Of a DNA stretch of 64,000 nt, positions 1 through 8,572 are shown piece after piece. Position 1 is the first letter of the stretch; every line of letters begins with the position of its first letter. Under the pieces are notes generated by a model. It did not search any database. It had not been told where the DNA came from and worked only from the letters and a program-made list of their open reading frames with translations. The position numbers and the translations under genes are program-made. This DNA is from E44-bin32 sp034430615 (GTDB lineage Bacteria; Chloroflexota; Anaerolineae; Anaerolineales; E44-bin32): NCBI GenBank assembly GCA_034430615.1, contig DAOUEJ010000017.1, forward strand, positions 1 through 64,000. Direction: 5' to 3'.

Positions 1-122
1 CGTGTGACTTTGAATGCCCCGCCGTAGGGATCAAGCAGATCTTCACCGAGCAGGTAAACTTGCTCGGATGATCGCAAACACGCTCGAAGGCCCTCGTTGA
101 GCCCTTCCAGCACCGTGTTCAT
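1..122 (-). CDS. pdhB: 2-oxoacid dehydrogenase E1 component, beta subunit (partial, 5' end only)
   Basis: Only the first 40 codons lie in the window; the gene continues beyond base 1. The frame reads MNTVLEGLNEGLRACLRSSE and then a GED...DPYGGAFKVT stretch, which is the typical N-terminus of the beta subunit of pyruvate, acetoin or branched-chain dehydrogenase E1. The beta subunit forms an alpha2beta2 thiamine-pyrophosphate enzyme that decarboxylates a 2-oxoacid and passes the acyl group to E2 lipoate. Its ATG overlaps the TGA of the alpha gene (ATGA), so translational coupling is likely. The exact substrate cannot be told from this fragment. Confidence 0.85.
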   Translation of the reverse strand, partial: MNTVLEGLNEGLRACLRSSEQVYLLGEDLLDPYGGAFKVT

Positions 123-1042
123 GACTCGATATCCATAGGTGTACCCAGCGAAGCGGGTTGAGCCGGTGGGTCTTGTCCGGCTTGCTCGAACGCCGCCTGA
201 ATTTCTCGCTCGACCTCAGTCTCGATCTGCGCCCGTTCACCCGCTTTAAGGCGGGCAGCATGGATATCAAGCGGATCCTGTTCACGATAGCGGGCAATTT
301 CGTGCGGATCGCGCACGTCATCCCCCTTTGAATGGGGTGAAAACCGGTAGGTCTCAAGGATCAAGGCTGCTGGTTTGGCCGACATGCGAACTGCAGCGAT
401 CGACTCCTGGCCAAGATCCAGGATCTGGAGGACATCCGTCGTCTGTGCAGCCCTGACCTGTATCCCAAATGCGGCGAAGCGGCCTTCGATCGATCCGGCC
501 AGGTTGTGCTGGATGGATGTGCTCTGGGCATACAGGTTGTTCTCAAGCACAAAGAGCACCGGCACTTCCCACAAGGCAGCCAGATTGAGGCTTTCGTAGA
601 CCACGCCCTCGCCAAGCGTGCCGTCTCCCATAAACGCGATTACAACCCGCCCGGATCCTGCCTGCTTTTCGGCGAAAGCCATCCCTACTGCAAGGGGGAT
701 CGTACCTCCCAGGATCCCATTGGCATAGAAATCCCGCCACTGGATATGCTGGCTCCCACCACGCCCCCCGCTGACGCCTGTGCTGCGGCCCATCAATTCG
801 GCTGCCAGGGCGTGCATCGAGCCACCGTAAGCCAGGAAATGGCCATGGCAGCGGTGATTGCTTACGACGATATCGCCCACTTCAAGCCACGATAGCACGC
901 CGACTGCATCGGCTTCCTGACCGATATAGGTATGTGTGGTTCCATAGAATTCGCCCAGCGGGAAGCGATCGAGGACCGTTTCTTCGAAACGGCGTATGCG
1001 TTGCATCTGGCGGTAGAGTTCCCCGTTTGTAGGAGGCCCCAT
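119..1042 (-). CDS. pdhA: 2-oxoacid (pyruvate/acetoin-type) dehydrogenase E1 component, alpha subunit
   Basis: The 307-aa product carries the thiamine-diphosphate motif GDGTLGEG...ENN (near residues 155-180), the HxHxxxxG-like N-terminal region with GQEADAVG, and the regulatory-loop-like SPHSKGDD stretch near the C-terminus. With the beta subunit it catalyses the TPP-dependent decarboxylation of a 2-oxoacid in the cytoplasm. The length is closer to the short AcoA/PdhA forms than to long E1 proteins. I chose the ATG at 1042 because GGAG lies 8 bases upstream; an in-frame ATG at 1108 has no such site. E2 and E3 genes, if linked, are outside the window. Pyruvate is the default guess; acetoin or branched-chain substrates remain possible. 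Confidence 0.85.
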   Translation of the reverse strand: MGPPTNGELYRQMQRIRRFEETVLDRFPLGEFYGTTHTYIGQEADAVGVLSWLEVGDIVVSNHRCHGHFLAYGGSMHALAAELMGRSTGVSGGRGGSQHIQWRDFYANGILGGTIPLAVGMAFAEKQAGSGRVVIAFMGDGTLGEGVVYESLNLAALWEVPVLFVLENNLYAQSTSIQHNLAGSIEGRFAAFGIQVRAAQTTDVLQILDLGQESIAAVRMSAKPAALILETYRFSPHSKGDDVRDPHEIARYREQDPLDIHAARLKAGERAQIETEVEREIQAAFEQAGQDPPAQPASLGTPMDIES

Positions 1043-1088
1043 CAATGCGTCTCCAGGAGGGGTTGGGAGGGAGAAACCAGCGCTGGCA

Positions 1089-1097
1089 ATCATACCA
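1089..1097 (-). promoter_or_regulatory. Extended -10 promoter candidate for the E1 alpha/beta operon
   Basis: On the minus strand TGG is followed directly by TATGAT, an extended -10 element (TGn-TATAAT type), about 47 bases before the chosen E1 alpha start and just after the hairpin at 1115-1141. No good -35 is visible. Confidence 0.35.
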
Positions 1098-1114
1098 CTC
1101 TCGGGCAAGATGAT

Positions 1115-1141
1115 ACGAGCCGCCCGGTTTGGGCGGCTCGT
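1115..1141 (-). terminator. Stem-loop after the 60-aa gene
   Basis: An 11-bp perfect inverted repeat (ACGAGCCGCCC / GGGCGGCTCGT) with a 5-base loop lies between the stop of the small gene at 1169 and the E1 alpha start. Reading minus, the bases after the stem are only weakly T-rich, so it may be a terminator or an RNA 3'-end stabiliser. Confidence 0.55.
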
Positions 1142-1168
1142 CTTTATGCCTAACGCTTGTCGGGCAGC

Positions 1169-1351
1169 TTACATGTTCGCCTTGGCAAAAGCCTCAGCGA
1201 CAATGCGCCATGCTTCGTGGGTTCCAGCTGGAGCCTTGGTGACTGCGAAATAACGTGCTCGACCCTTGGCGAACCTGGTCTCGATCCGCCAATCCGCACT
1301 CTTAAATTTGGTCTTGGACTTCACATCATAGAATTCAAGTGTTTCCTTCAT
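1169..1351 (-). CDS. Conserved small protein, function unknown (60 aa)
   Basis: The product is basic and about 60 residues long, starting MKETLEFYDVKSKTKF and continuing with KGRARYFAVTKAPAG...EAWRIV. I do not recognise a named function; the small size, alternating hydrophobic and charged residues and Lys/Arg richness suggest a compact beta-rich fold. The start is at 1351 because GAGGAGG lies just upstream at ideal spacing; an upstream in-frame ATG at 1369 lacks this. It is monocistronic, flanked downstream by a stem-loop. The very strong ribosome-binding site hints at high expression. A nucleic-acid-binding role is possible but only a guess. Confidence 0.65.
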   Translation of the reverse strand: MKETLEFYDVKSKTKFKSADWRIETRFAKGRARYFAVTKAPAGTHEAWRIVAEAFAKANM

Positions 1352-1477
1352 CGTTTTCCTCCTCGGCAAGCGCCTTTATGGGTGATGGATGCTTCAACTT
1401 CGTGCTTCATCCTACCTGTCTTTCTCAGTTTACGCAAGGAATGCAAGAAGTCCTACCTGTACAATATATGGACAGGG

Positions 1478-2113
1478 CTATGGCCCTCCTTCGCTGTCAG
1501 CCGGGCCCATAAACTCCGGAGCTGTCGAATGCCCTGGTTGACTGATCCCCTCTCTCCGCAGGACTTTCCACAGCGTACGAGCCATGATCCGTAGGTCAAG
1601 CCAGATAGACCAGTTTTCCACATACCACACGTCGAGTTCAAATTTTTCGTCCCAATCGAGCACGTTGCGACCGTGAACCTGTGCCCAGCCCGTTATGCCC
1701 GGCAGCACCTCGTGCCGCCGCGCCTGGAAGGGCGTATAGCGGGCGAGGTACTGCATGAGCAAGGGTCTCGGCCCTACCAGGCTCATATCACCTCGCAAGA
1801 CATTCCATAGCTCCGGCAGCTCATCCAGGCTGAACGAGCGCAAGAAATGGCCGAATGGAGTTAACCGCTGGTCGTCTGGGAGCAGTTCTCCCTTGGGTCC
1901 GTAGAGCGTGCGCATGGTTCGGAACTTATACAGGCTGAACGGCTGCCCGTTCAATCCAGGCCGCTGCGGTTTGAATAGCACAGGAGAGCCAAGCCTCCAG
2001 CGCACCAGCAGGCCAAGCAGCAGGAATAGGGGAGAGAGCACGAGCAACGCCGGGATCGTGATAAGCAGGTCGAGAGCGCGCTTCTGAGTGGGGACGGCCG
2101 TTCGTTTAGCCAC
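1478..2113 (-). CDS. Undecaprenyl-phosphate sugar phosphotransferase (monotopic phosphoglycosyl transferase)
   Basis: The 211-aa protein has one N-terminal hydrophobic segment (about residues 15-38) and then the hallmarks of the bacterial sugar transferase family (WcaJ/PglC catalytic core): FKPQRPGLNGQPFSLYKFRT, the DELPELWNVLRGDMSLVGPR block with the catalytic Asp-Glu, and PGITGWAQVHGRN. It transfers a sugar-1-phosphate to undecaprenyl phosphate at the inner membrane face, the first step of polysaccharide repeat synthesis. It is the short form without the extra transmembrane domain. A GTG at 2113 overlaps the TAA of the preceding glycosyltransferase; an ATG at 2155 is in frame but would overlap more. 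It is the last gene of the polysaccharide cluster. Confidence 0.9.
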   Translation of the reverse strand: MAKRTAVPTQKRALDLLITIPALLVLSPLFLLLGLLVRWRLGSPVLFKPQRPGLNGQPFSLYKFRTMRTLYGPKGELLPDDQRLTPFGHFLRSFSLDELPELWNVLRGDMSLVGPRPLLMQYLARYTPFQARRHEVLPGITGWAQVHGRNVLDWDEKFELDVWYVENWSIWLDLRIMARTLWKVLRREGISQPGHSTAPEFMGPADSEGGP

Positions 2114-3350
2114 GCGAACCAGTCTTTCCGTGCTCAGCCCGTGCCTGCAGATCAAGCATCAGCGCAAGCATCGTGCTTGCCTGCTGCTTTCGTTCAAAAT
2201 GATCCCGTACATACGCCCTCCCCGCACGCCCCATGCTAGCTGTTGTGTCTGGGTCGTGGGCAAGCGTCAGCACGGCCTGGGCGATTGCCTGCGCATCCCC
2301 GGGCTTAACGTAGATACCTCCACCGGAAGATTCGATCACCTCCCGGATGACTCCATCGATCGCCAGGATGACAGGTTTGCCTGCCGCCATATAGTCGAAG
2401 ACTTTATTCGGGTAGGTCGTTTTATACGCAGGGACAGCCCGCAGGATCCCAAGGCAGGCATCAGCATCAACCATCCACGCTGCAACCGACTGTTTGCCGA
2501 CTGGCGGGACGAAATGCACATTCGTCAGCCCCAATTCATTGGCCTGCCGCCTTAAGTTTGGCTTCTCCTTGCCACCTCCAAGCAAGACAATGTGGATCTG
2601 TGCTTGATCAAGCAGAATCTGCGCTGCACTTAGAACGGTCTCAAGGTCATTCGACATCCCGTGCGCACCGGCGTAGAGCAGGATGAAGGCCTTCTCCAAG
2701 CCCAAAGCAGTTCGCAGTGGATGTTCAGAGGATTCGGCAGCAAACATCGCCGTGTCCACCCCGTTGGGAACCAACTCAACCCACCGTGCTCCACGCTGCT
2801 TGACGTGCTCAAGATAACCGGGGGAGTTTATGACCACCAGATCAGAGCGGCGGTACAACTTTCGCTCCAACCAACGTGAGAGACGGATCAAGACCGGATT
2901 CTTGAGCACACCAACCTCGATCGCAAAGTACGGCCACAAATCCCGCACCTCAAGCAGCAGCGGTTTACGTCTCAATCCGGCAATCCACAGGCTGGATAGG
3001 GACTGGAACATGGGTGGGGTCGTCGCCCATACGAGATCAACCTGCCGCACACGCAAGCCGGCAAAGAAGGCCAGGATCATGAAGCTGATAAAGTTGACCA
3101 TGCGCGCCGGGAACGAATCGTGCCAGGAGGCGAGACTGCGGCAGCGAATTATTTCCACGCCGTATGCATCAAGCTCACGCTCAATCCAGCGCCTGCTTTC
3201 GCGTTTCTCGCCGGTAAGATAGCTCACCTGGCCCGTGATGACGGTCACGGCGTGGCCCTGTTGAACAAAGGTACGGGCGAATTCATGGTGGCGAGTACCA
3301 CCGGGTTCATCCAGTGCAGCAAATGCCTGGTGGATCAGGAGGATGTGCAT
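2106..3350 (-). CDS. Glycosyltransferase family 4 (WbuB/WcaI-like)
   Basis: The 414-aa product has the N-terminal donor-independent half with HQAFAALDEPGGTRHHEFA, a DLVWATTPPMFQSL and EVRDLWPYFAIEVG region typical of WbuB/WcaI-like enzymes, and a C-terminal GT-B domain with VPNGVDTAMF, a YAGAHGMSNDLETVL block and FDYMAAGKPVI. Such enzymes are retaining, cytoplasmic, and add a sugar to the lipid-linked unit. It overlaps the heparinase-like gene upstream by 16 bases and the sugar transferase downstream by 8. WbuB-type enzymes often add N-acetylfucosamine or related amino sugars; the donor here is not known. Confidence 0.85.
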   Translation of the reverse strand: MHILLIHQAFAALDEPGGTRHHEFARTFVQQGHAVTVITGQVSYLTGEKRESRRWIERELDAYGVEIIRCRSLASWHDSFPARMVNFISFMILAFFAGLRVRQVDLVWATTPPMFQSLSSLWIAGLRRKPLLLEVRDLWPYFAIEVGVLKNPVLIRLSRWLERKLYRRSDLVVINSPGYLEHVKQRGARWVELVPNGVDTAMFAAESSEHPLRTALGLEKAFILLYAGAHGMSNDLETVLSAAQILLDQAQIHIVLLGGGKEKPNLRRQANELGLTNVHFVPPVGKQSVAAWMVDADACLGILRAVPAYKTTYPNKVFDYMAAGKPVILAIDGVIREVIESSGGGIYVKPGDAQAIAQAVLTLAHDPDTTASMGRAGRAYVRDHFERKQQASTMLALMLDLQARAEHGKTGSRG

Positions 3351-5491
3351 CTCACCTCATACCGCTTAGCTTGCCACTCAACCCATGCCAGCATAGCCCC
3401 ACTGCCGGGGTCATCCGCCCATCCCAGACGGGGAGGCAACGTCTTAACATGACCCAGCCTCCAGACCGTGCTCATTCGGGCCGGGAGCGCTATCCTGGTC
3501 TCATACTGGACCTGCAACGCCGGTTCGCGCAGAGCATACGTCGCTGACCACCATCCCCTGAGCGCCGTGTCCGCGCCCCCTGCCTCACCGGCCAATTGCT
3601 CGCCATTACGGTAGATCTTCGGCTCAGCCAGAGGCCCATCGGTGGAGATGATAATCGGGCCAGGGAGGGTTTGAAGCTCGAGCGCATTCCCTGCAAGCGC
3701 CCAGACCCCATCAGGCAGCAGCCAGTTAACCTGGATGAGATGTTCGCCAGTTCCCCAAAGCTGGTCTGCAATCAACCAGGTGTCATTTCCACACGCAAGC
3801 ACTCCGCGCTGGTGGCGGATCCCTTTCGGGCGGAAACCTGTATGCACCGCTTGCATGAATGATACTTCGCCGTCAGATGATTGCCAGCGACAGATAACCT
3901 GCGCCCGGCTCCAGCCCAGCCAAAGGAACCGGCCTGCGTGCAGCATAGGCTCGACTCCATCCACACGCAGCGTATTATGGCACCATGCACCGCTGAACGG
4001 ATTTTGCCAGGGTTGTGGCGCGTTATACAGGTATGTTCCGGCATCCAATGCAATGTTGCTGCCCTGCCACCAGAGATCGACGTGCATCTGATCGCTGTGG
4101 CCCGGTCGCGTCTTGAATGTTGCGGCACGCAGGATCGCCCGTGCCTCACCCTGCTCCAGTGTGAACAACCCGCTTTGCTTGAAGCTCTCTTGTTTCAGAG
4201 GGATCCCGGCCACCTGGGCGCCGTCCTCGCCGGGAAGCACACCCATCCACAGCGCCAATTCATCCCATGGCCCTGGTTCCAACACACGCTTCCCGTACAA
4301 GAAGCACCCCGCTGCCTGCAGCGTCGGACGATAGTCCTGGAGCGGTTGATCGCTGAGGGGGAGGAGAGTGGCTCCGTCATTGGGACCAAAATTAGGTAAA
4401 TGGCCACTATCAAGATGCATTTGGGAAGCGAGCCAGACCACCATCGAACGCAGCGCCTCAAGCGCCGCATCAGGCAAGGGCTGCCCGCATTGCTTGGAGA
4501 CCTGCGCTGCCCACAACCCGGCCTGGAGCGCAAGGCGATGGTAGTTCGCGGAATGCTGTATGTAGCCCCCGTCCCTGAAAACCTGCCGATCTAACGCGGC
4601 GAGCAGCGTCCGCCGGCCGTGACGCACCCAATGCTGCGCTTGCTGAAGTTCAGGACAGCTCAGCCCGATCACGAGCAGCGCGACCGATTCAAGTAACAGA
4701 TGGTTGTTATCCTGGGCACGGGCGTAGATCATGGTTGGCGGGATACGGACAGCATGGGCGCCGATCACATGAACCAGCAACTGCATTCGCGCGGGGTAGT
4801 TCTTCCAATACTGCTCAAAACCATGCAGCGCGAAAACCAATGCCAGCGCCCGGATCGCAACCTCCTGGGCGGAATACCAGTGCAGACCCTGGTTGGGGGG
4901 ATTGGCCTTGCGCCACGAGTCGAATATACGCCAGAATTCGTCCGCCGCATCCGAACTGAGCCCCAGGTGGTAGCCCCTGACCAGATCGAAAACCCAGGCG
5001 AAGCGTGCCGGCTCCCAGAGCAATTTAACATCCCCCGGAAGATCATCCAGGTGATAGATGCTCCAATGCTGGTCCATCGCCAACAGGTTCTCGCTATATC
5101 CACTCTCAAGCCCTGGGAGCAGGTTCCAGGCAGGAGGATTCCCCAACTGGATGGTCCTCCCCCCGAAGATGGTGAACTCGCCCCTGCCAATCTGCTGCAC
5201 TCGCTCGAGCAGATCCTGCTTGCTCTGCGTGCTTTTCTGCGATAGCACTTCCTTAACTTGATCGACTTGAAATGGGGCGGGCGGAGCATGCTTCGAGCGC
5301 CAGCGCATGTAATCCTGGGGGTCGGTAGGAACACCGCGCTTGAAACCTGAAGAGCGCCGAGGATCCTGGGCGTGCCGGATCGGCGTCCTCCACCGGTACC
5401 AACCGCTGCGGAGGGCGATACGGTAGATCGCCAAGCGCAGCAATGGCCCGGGTCCAAGTTCACCCAGGGCTAGCAGGAAAAGCTTTATCAT
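3335..5491 (-). CDS. Heparinase II/III family protein (polysaccharide lyase-like)
   Basis: The 718-aa product resembles the alginate-lyase/heparinase proteins of exopolysaccharide loci. An alpha/alpha toroid-like N-terminal part (about residues 90-360, with NNHLLLESVALLVIGL and SANYHRLALQAGLW) is followed by the C-terminal beta-sandwich domain with GHSDQMHVDLWWQGSNIALD and GAWCHNTLRVDG. The conserved Asn, His, Tyr and second His expected of these lyases are present in those blocks. No clear signal peptide is visible. Members of this family cleave uronate-containing polymers by beta-elimination; the wecB/wecC genes upstream would provide ManNAcA. It lies between the two-domain oxidoreductase and the GT4, a common arrangement in bacterial polysaccharide clusters. 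Confidence 0.85.
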   Translation of the reverse strand: MIKLFLLALGELGPGPLLRLAIYRIALRSGWYRWRTPIRHAQDPRRSSGFKRGVPTDPQDYMRWRSKHAPPAPFQVDQVKEVLSQKSTQSKQDLLERVQQIGRGEFTIFGGRTIQLGNPPAWNLLPGLESGYSENLLAMDQHWSIYHLDDLPGDVKLLWEPARFAWVFDLVRGYHLGLSSDAADEFWRIFDSWRKANPPNQGLHWYSAQEVAIRALALVFALHGFEQYWKNYPARMQLLVHVIGAHAVRIPPTMIYARAQDNNHLLLESVALLVIGLSCPELQQAQHWVRHGRRTLLAALDRQVFRDGGYIQHSANYHRLALQAGLWAAQVSKQCGQPLPDAALEALRSMVVWLASQMHLDSGHLPNFGPNDGATLLPLSDQPLQDYRPTLQAAGCFLYGKRVLEPGPWDELALWMGVLPGEDGAQVAGIPLKQESFKQSGLFTLEQGEARAILRAATFKTRPGHSDQMHVDLWWQGSNIALDAGTYLYNAPQPWQNPFSGAWCHNTLRVDGVEPMLHAGRFLWLGWSRAQVICRWQSSDGEVSFMQAVHTGFRPKGIRHQRGVLACGNDTWLIADQLWGTGEHLIQVNWLLPDGVWALAGNALELQTLPGPIIISTDGPLAEPKIYRNGEQLAGEAGGADTALRGWWSATYALREPALQVQYETRIALPARMSTVWRLGHVKTLPPRLGWADDPGSGAMLAWVEWQAKRYEVRCTSS

Positions 5492-5496
5492 CAGGT

Positions 5497-7662
5497 TTAT
5501 GCAAGCGGCGGAGGTTCAATATCCACTGGCTGATGGGATCGGAGTGATTCGAGTCCGGCAAATGAGGCCTGGGTGACTGCAAAGAGTTGATCATAAGGGA
5601 TGGTGGGCGGGCCTCCGGCCTCGATGGCTTGGGAAAAGGCGAGCCACTGGGCTCGATGACCCTTATCCTGACGAAGCCAGGCACGTTCAACCCTGCGTCG
5701 GCCACCGGCGACGAGTTCGAGCCGCCGGAAGTCGTCCAGGATCGCTGCCCGCCCTCCTCCAAAAACCTCCAGCCTCTCCTTCGGTAGCGCACGGTCGCCG
5801 TTGGCGACATATAGCACCTGACCCACCGAGCCGTTGGCGAACTCGATGGTGAGGCTGAAGTTATCCTCTTTGTAACTCCCTTGATCGGGCAGAGCGCTCA
5901 CCGTCACACGTTGTGGAAGCTGATTAGCGATATGCGTGAGCAGATCAATGAAGTGGCAGGCTTCCCCGATCAGGCGTCCCCCTCCGATCTGCGGGTCATG
6001 CAGCCAGTGCGTGGGGGGCAACGGGCCGGCATTGACCCGATAGGTCATCGCCAGCGGTTCGCTGCTCTTCTCGAAAAAGCGTTTGAGGCTGACGACGAGT
6101 GGGGCGAAACGGCGATTAAAACCCACTGTTAGCAATCGATCGCTCAACCGCAGAGCCTCTACGATGCCGGCCAGTTGTTCTTGATCCAACGCGAGCGGTT
6201 TTTCACAGAAGACATGTTTGCCTGCGGCTAGCCCGGCGATGACTTGCTCAGCATGCAGGTTATGGCGCGTGAGGATGGCCAGCGTGTTGATGTCCTCGGC
6301 CGCAAGCAGCGCTTCCAGATCCGTGGTCGCCCGATCAAAACCAAACTTCCGCCCTACGCTAGTTGCGTTCATCCCGCGTGCGCTTGCCAGCGAGACCAGC
6401 TCCACCCCCGGCGTACGTCGCAGTGCTGGCAGCAGTACACCGCTGGCGAAATTGCCCGCACCGATAACGCCCACCCGGACGACACCATCGCGATGGCCGC
6501 CAGTCCTAAGCACGACCGTGCCTGCCGAAGCCGGTACCTGCCCCTGATCGGGGTAGTGCAGCAAGACCGCAAGGAATGGATCTGCATGCTCGTCCTGGAT
6601 CAACTGGTAAGCTTTCTCAGCCTGCTCAATCGGGAAGCGGTGTGTAATGAGGGGGTGGACATCGAGCAACCCGCGCGCCTGCAAATCCAGGAACCCGGCC
6701 AGGTTGCGCCCTTCGCTCCAGCGTACATATGCGGGTGGGTAGTCCAGCCCAGCCTCCTCATAGGATGGATCGTACCTGCCTGGCCCATAGGAGCGCGAGA
6801 TTAGAAACGTGATTTCCTTCTCGTAGTAGATCTTGCGCGGCAGCTCGGTTCCAACAACGCCGGTGGCGACGACTGTGCCCCGGTCACGGGCGATGGCTCC
6901 TGCCAGTTCGACTGTATCATTCGAGGGGGTATCAGCGCAGATCTGGACCAAGTCAAACCCCAGCCCTGAAGAAAACGCATGGGCAGCCTCGATCGCACCT
7001 GGCCGCTCCGCTGCTTCGAAGCCAAGCTCTTGAGCACGCTTGACGCGTTGCGGATCAAGATCAATCCCAAATACCCGGCAGCCAGCCGCGCGGGCGATGA
7101 GCGCTGCCAGCAAGCCGAGCAGCCCCAAACCTATTATCGCAACCCGTTCACCGACACTCGTCTGCCCCAACCGGAAGCCATGCATTGCGATCGCTCCCAG
7201 GGTGGCAAAGGCACCGCTCTCAAAGTCCACCTCGTCCGGAATGGGCACCATCAGGTTTCTTGGTATGACGACGAATTCAGCATGGACAGCAAAACCGCCA
7301 CCCGCACAGGCCACGCGCTGGCCTACCTTGAACCCCTGCATCCCGCCACCAAGTGCAATGATGGTACCGGCACTTGCATAACCAAGCGGCATGGGTTGGT
7401 CGAGCCGGTTTTGGACCGCTTCCAGCGTCGTGAGCATGCCTTCACGCAGCGACTTATCAATCACTTGCCGGACGAGATCAGGCCGGGAGCGCGCTTTCCC
7501 AAGCAGGCTCCTCCCGGCAAACTCGACCAGCGAGCGCTCCGTTCCGGCCGAGACAAGCGAAGCCGCATTCCGAACCAGGGCCGTCCCAGGCAATACGCGG
7601 GGGACTGGCACATCCTGTACCGTTGTGGATCCACTGCGGATATCTTGCACAACTTGCTTCAT
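5497..7662 (-). CDS. Two-domain oxidoreductase: zinc-type alcohol dehydrogenase fused to Gfo/Idh/MocA
   Basis: The 721-aa protein joins two dehydrogenases. Residues 1-380 form a medium-chain dehydrogenase (SAGTERSLVEFAGRSLLGKA, PLGYASAGTI, nucleotide site GLGLLGLLAALIARAAG). Residues 395-710 form a Gfo/Idh/MocA domain with GVIGAGNFASGVLLPAL, the EKPLALD catalytic motif and FNRRFAPLV. The zinc-binding residues of classical alcohol dehydrogenases look incomplete, so the first half may be a reductase. Proteins of this architecture recur beside heparinase-like genes in polysaccharide loci; they are presumed to alter sugar or polymer intermediates, but the reaction is not settled. It is only 5 bases from the heparinase-like gene. 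Confidence 0.88.
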   Translation of the reverse strand: MKQVVQDIRSGSTTVQDVPVPRVLPGTALVRNAASLVSAGTERSLVEFAGRSLLGKARSRPDLVRQVIDKSLREGMLTTLEAVQNRLDQPMPLGYASAGTIIALGGGMQGFKVGQRVACAGGGFAVHAEFVVIPRNLMVPIPDEVDFESGAFATLGAIAMHGFRLGQTSVGERVAIIGLGLLGLLAALIARAAGCRVFGIDLDPQRVKRAQELGFEAAERPGAIEAAHAFSSGLGFDLVQICADTPSNDTVELAGAIARDRGTVVATGVVGTELPRKIYYEKEITFLISRSYGPGRYDPSYEEAGLDYPPAYVRWSEGRNLAGFLDLQARGLLDVHPLITHRFPIEQAEKAYQLIQDEHADPFLAVLLHYPDQGQVPASAGTVVLRTGGHRDGVVRVGVIGAGNFASGVLLPALRRTPGVELVSLASARGMNATSVGRKFGFDRATTDLEALLAAEDINTLAILTRHNLHAEQVIAGLAAGKHVFCEKPLALDQEQLAGIVEALRLSDRLLTVGFNRRFAPLVVSLKRFFEKSSEPLAMTYRVNAGPLPPTHWLHDPQIGGGRLIGEACHFIDLLTHIANQLPQRVTVSALPDQGSYKEDNFSLTIEFANGSVGQVLYVANGDRALPKERLEVFGGGRAAILDDFRRLELVAGGRRRVERAWLRQDKGHRAQWLAFSQAIEAGGPPTIPYDQLFAVTQASFAGLESLRSHQPVDIEPPPLA

Positions 7663-7714
7663 GGTCCTACCTGCATCAGCTTTTGCCTGCGCTTATTGAC
7701 ATGGGATCAGGCGG

Positions 7715-7723
7715 ATTATAGCA
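7715..7723 (-). promoter_or_regulatory. Extended -10 promoter candidate upstream of the two-domain oxidoreductase
   Basis: Minus strand TGC-TATAAT followed by CCGCC lies 53 bases before the ATG, in the only sizeable gap (100 bases) of this part of the cluster. It suggests an internal promoter for the last four genes. The -35 region is not recognisable. Confidence 0.4.
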
Positions 7724-7762
7724 TCCAGAGCCTAAGCGCCACATGCTCTCGCCAGGCATCCA

Positions 7763-8572
7763 TCACTTGATGGGAGCGGACGAACCTTTGACTGCCTTCT
7801 CTGCCAACGTCAGTAGCCTTGGATGCATCACGAAGTATTGCCGTCCATCTCCAGGCCGCTGCGGTCGGGGTTTAAGCGTGCCCTGCTGCAGCCCGTGCAC
7901 ACTCTCTACCATGAGCGAAACCATGCGGGGCTCCAATCGCTTCCGGATTCCGTCAATACTGTCTCCCGGTTGGATCTGCTCTATATGTTTCATCAGGATC
8001 GGTCCAGTGTCGACCCCGGGATCCATGATGTGCGTTGTCAACCCCACGCTCCCTGACCCTGCTCCCTCGAGAAGAGCCCACTCGACAACATCCATGCCGC
8101 GATAGCGGGGCAGGATCCCCGAATGACAGTTGAGCACACCCAGGGGTGCCAACTCGAGGATGTTGCGGCGCACCAGCCCGCCGCCAGTGAACACAATCAG
8201 ATCCGGGAGAAGCCTGCGTAGAAAGCGTTCCGTATGTGGATGGTTGTGCTCAAGCGTCGTGGCGCAAGGAATCCCCCAGCGGCGGGCATCACTCTTTAAT
8301 GAGCCGCTCTGAAGTCCGAGGTCACGCACAAGCGTGCGCATTGTAGCCGGGTCATCCTCGGAGTAGACTGCTTCGCCCAGGATCAACTTCTGGTGGATCT
8401 TCCACAGTAAGCGCGGCCCATCACGCCGGAGTTCGGAACGGAAACGTGACCAGGAGAACATGCTTCGGATCACGACTCCGACCAATTCGATCCCCTCTAT
8501 CTCTCTCAAGAGAGATGCCGTTGCTCTCGCGTAATAACTGGATGGCGTGGGTGAGAGTAATGCGACCCGCAT
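7763..8572 (-). CDS. Formyltransferase-family protein (possible sugar N-formyltransferase)
   Basis: The 269-aa product has the methionyl-tRNA-formyltransferase-like catalytic core: VLNCHSGILPRYRGMDVVEW holds the Asn and His, and MDPGVDTGPIL the Asp, of the N-H-D triad. The family moves a formyl group from 10-formyl-tetrahydrofolate to an amine. The C-terminal tRNA-binding domain of Fmt is absent and the location among polysaccharide genes fits formylation of an amino sugar. No sugar aminotransferase is seen in the cluster, so the acceptor is unclear. The start shares one base with the preceding stop (TGATG), implying coupling. Confidence 0.75.
   Translation of the reverse strand: MRVALLSPTPSSYYARATASLLREIEGIELVGVVIRSMFSWSRFRSELRRDGPRLLWKIHQKLILGEAVYSEDDPATMRTLVRDLGLQSGSLKSDARRWGIPCATTLEHNHPHTERFLRRLLPDLIVFTGGGLVRRNILELAPLGVLNCHSGILPRYRGMDVVEWALLEGAGSGSVGLTTHIMDPGVDTGPILMKHIEQIQPGDSIDGIRKRLEPRMVSLMVESVHGLQQGTLKPRPQRPGDGRQYFVMHPRLLTLAEKAVKGSSAPIK

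Noticed and set aside
4700..5245. Plus-strand open frame opposite the heparinase-like gene
   Set aside because: Antisense to a gene with clear family motifs; no independent evidence.
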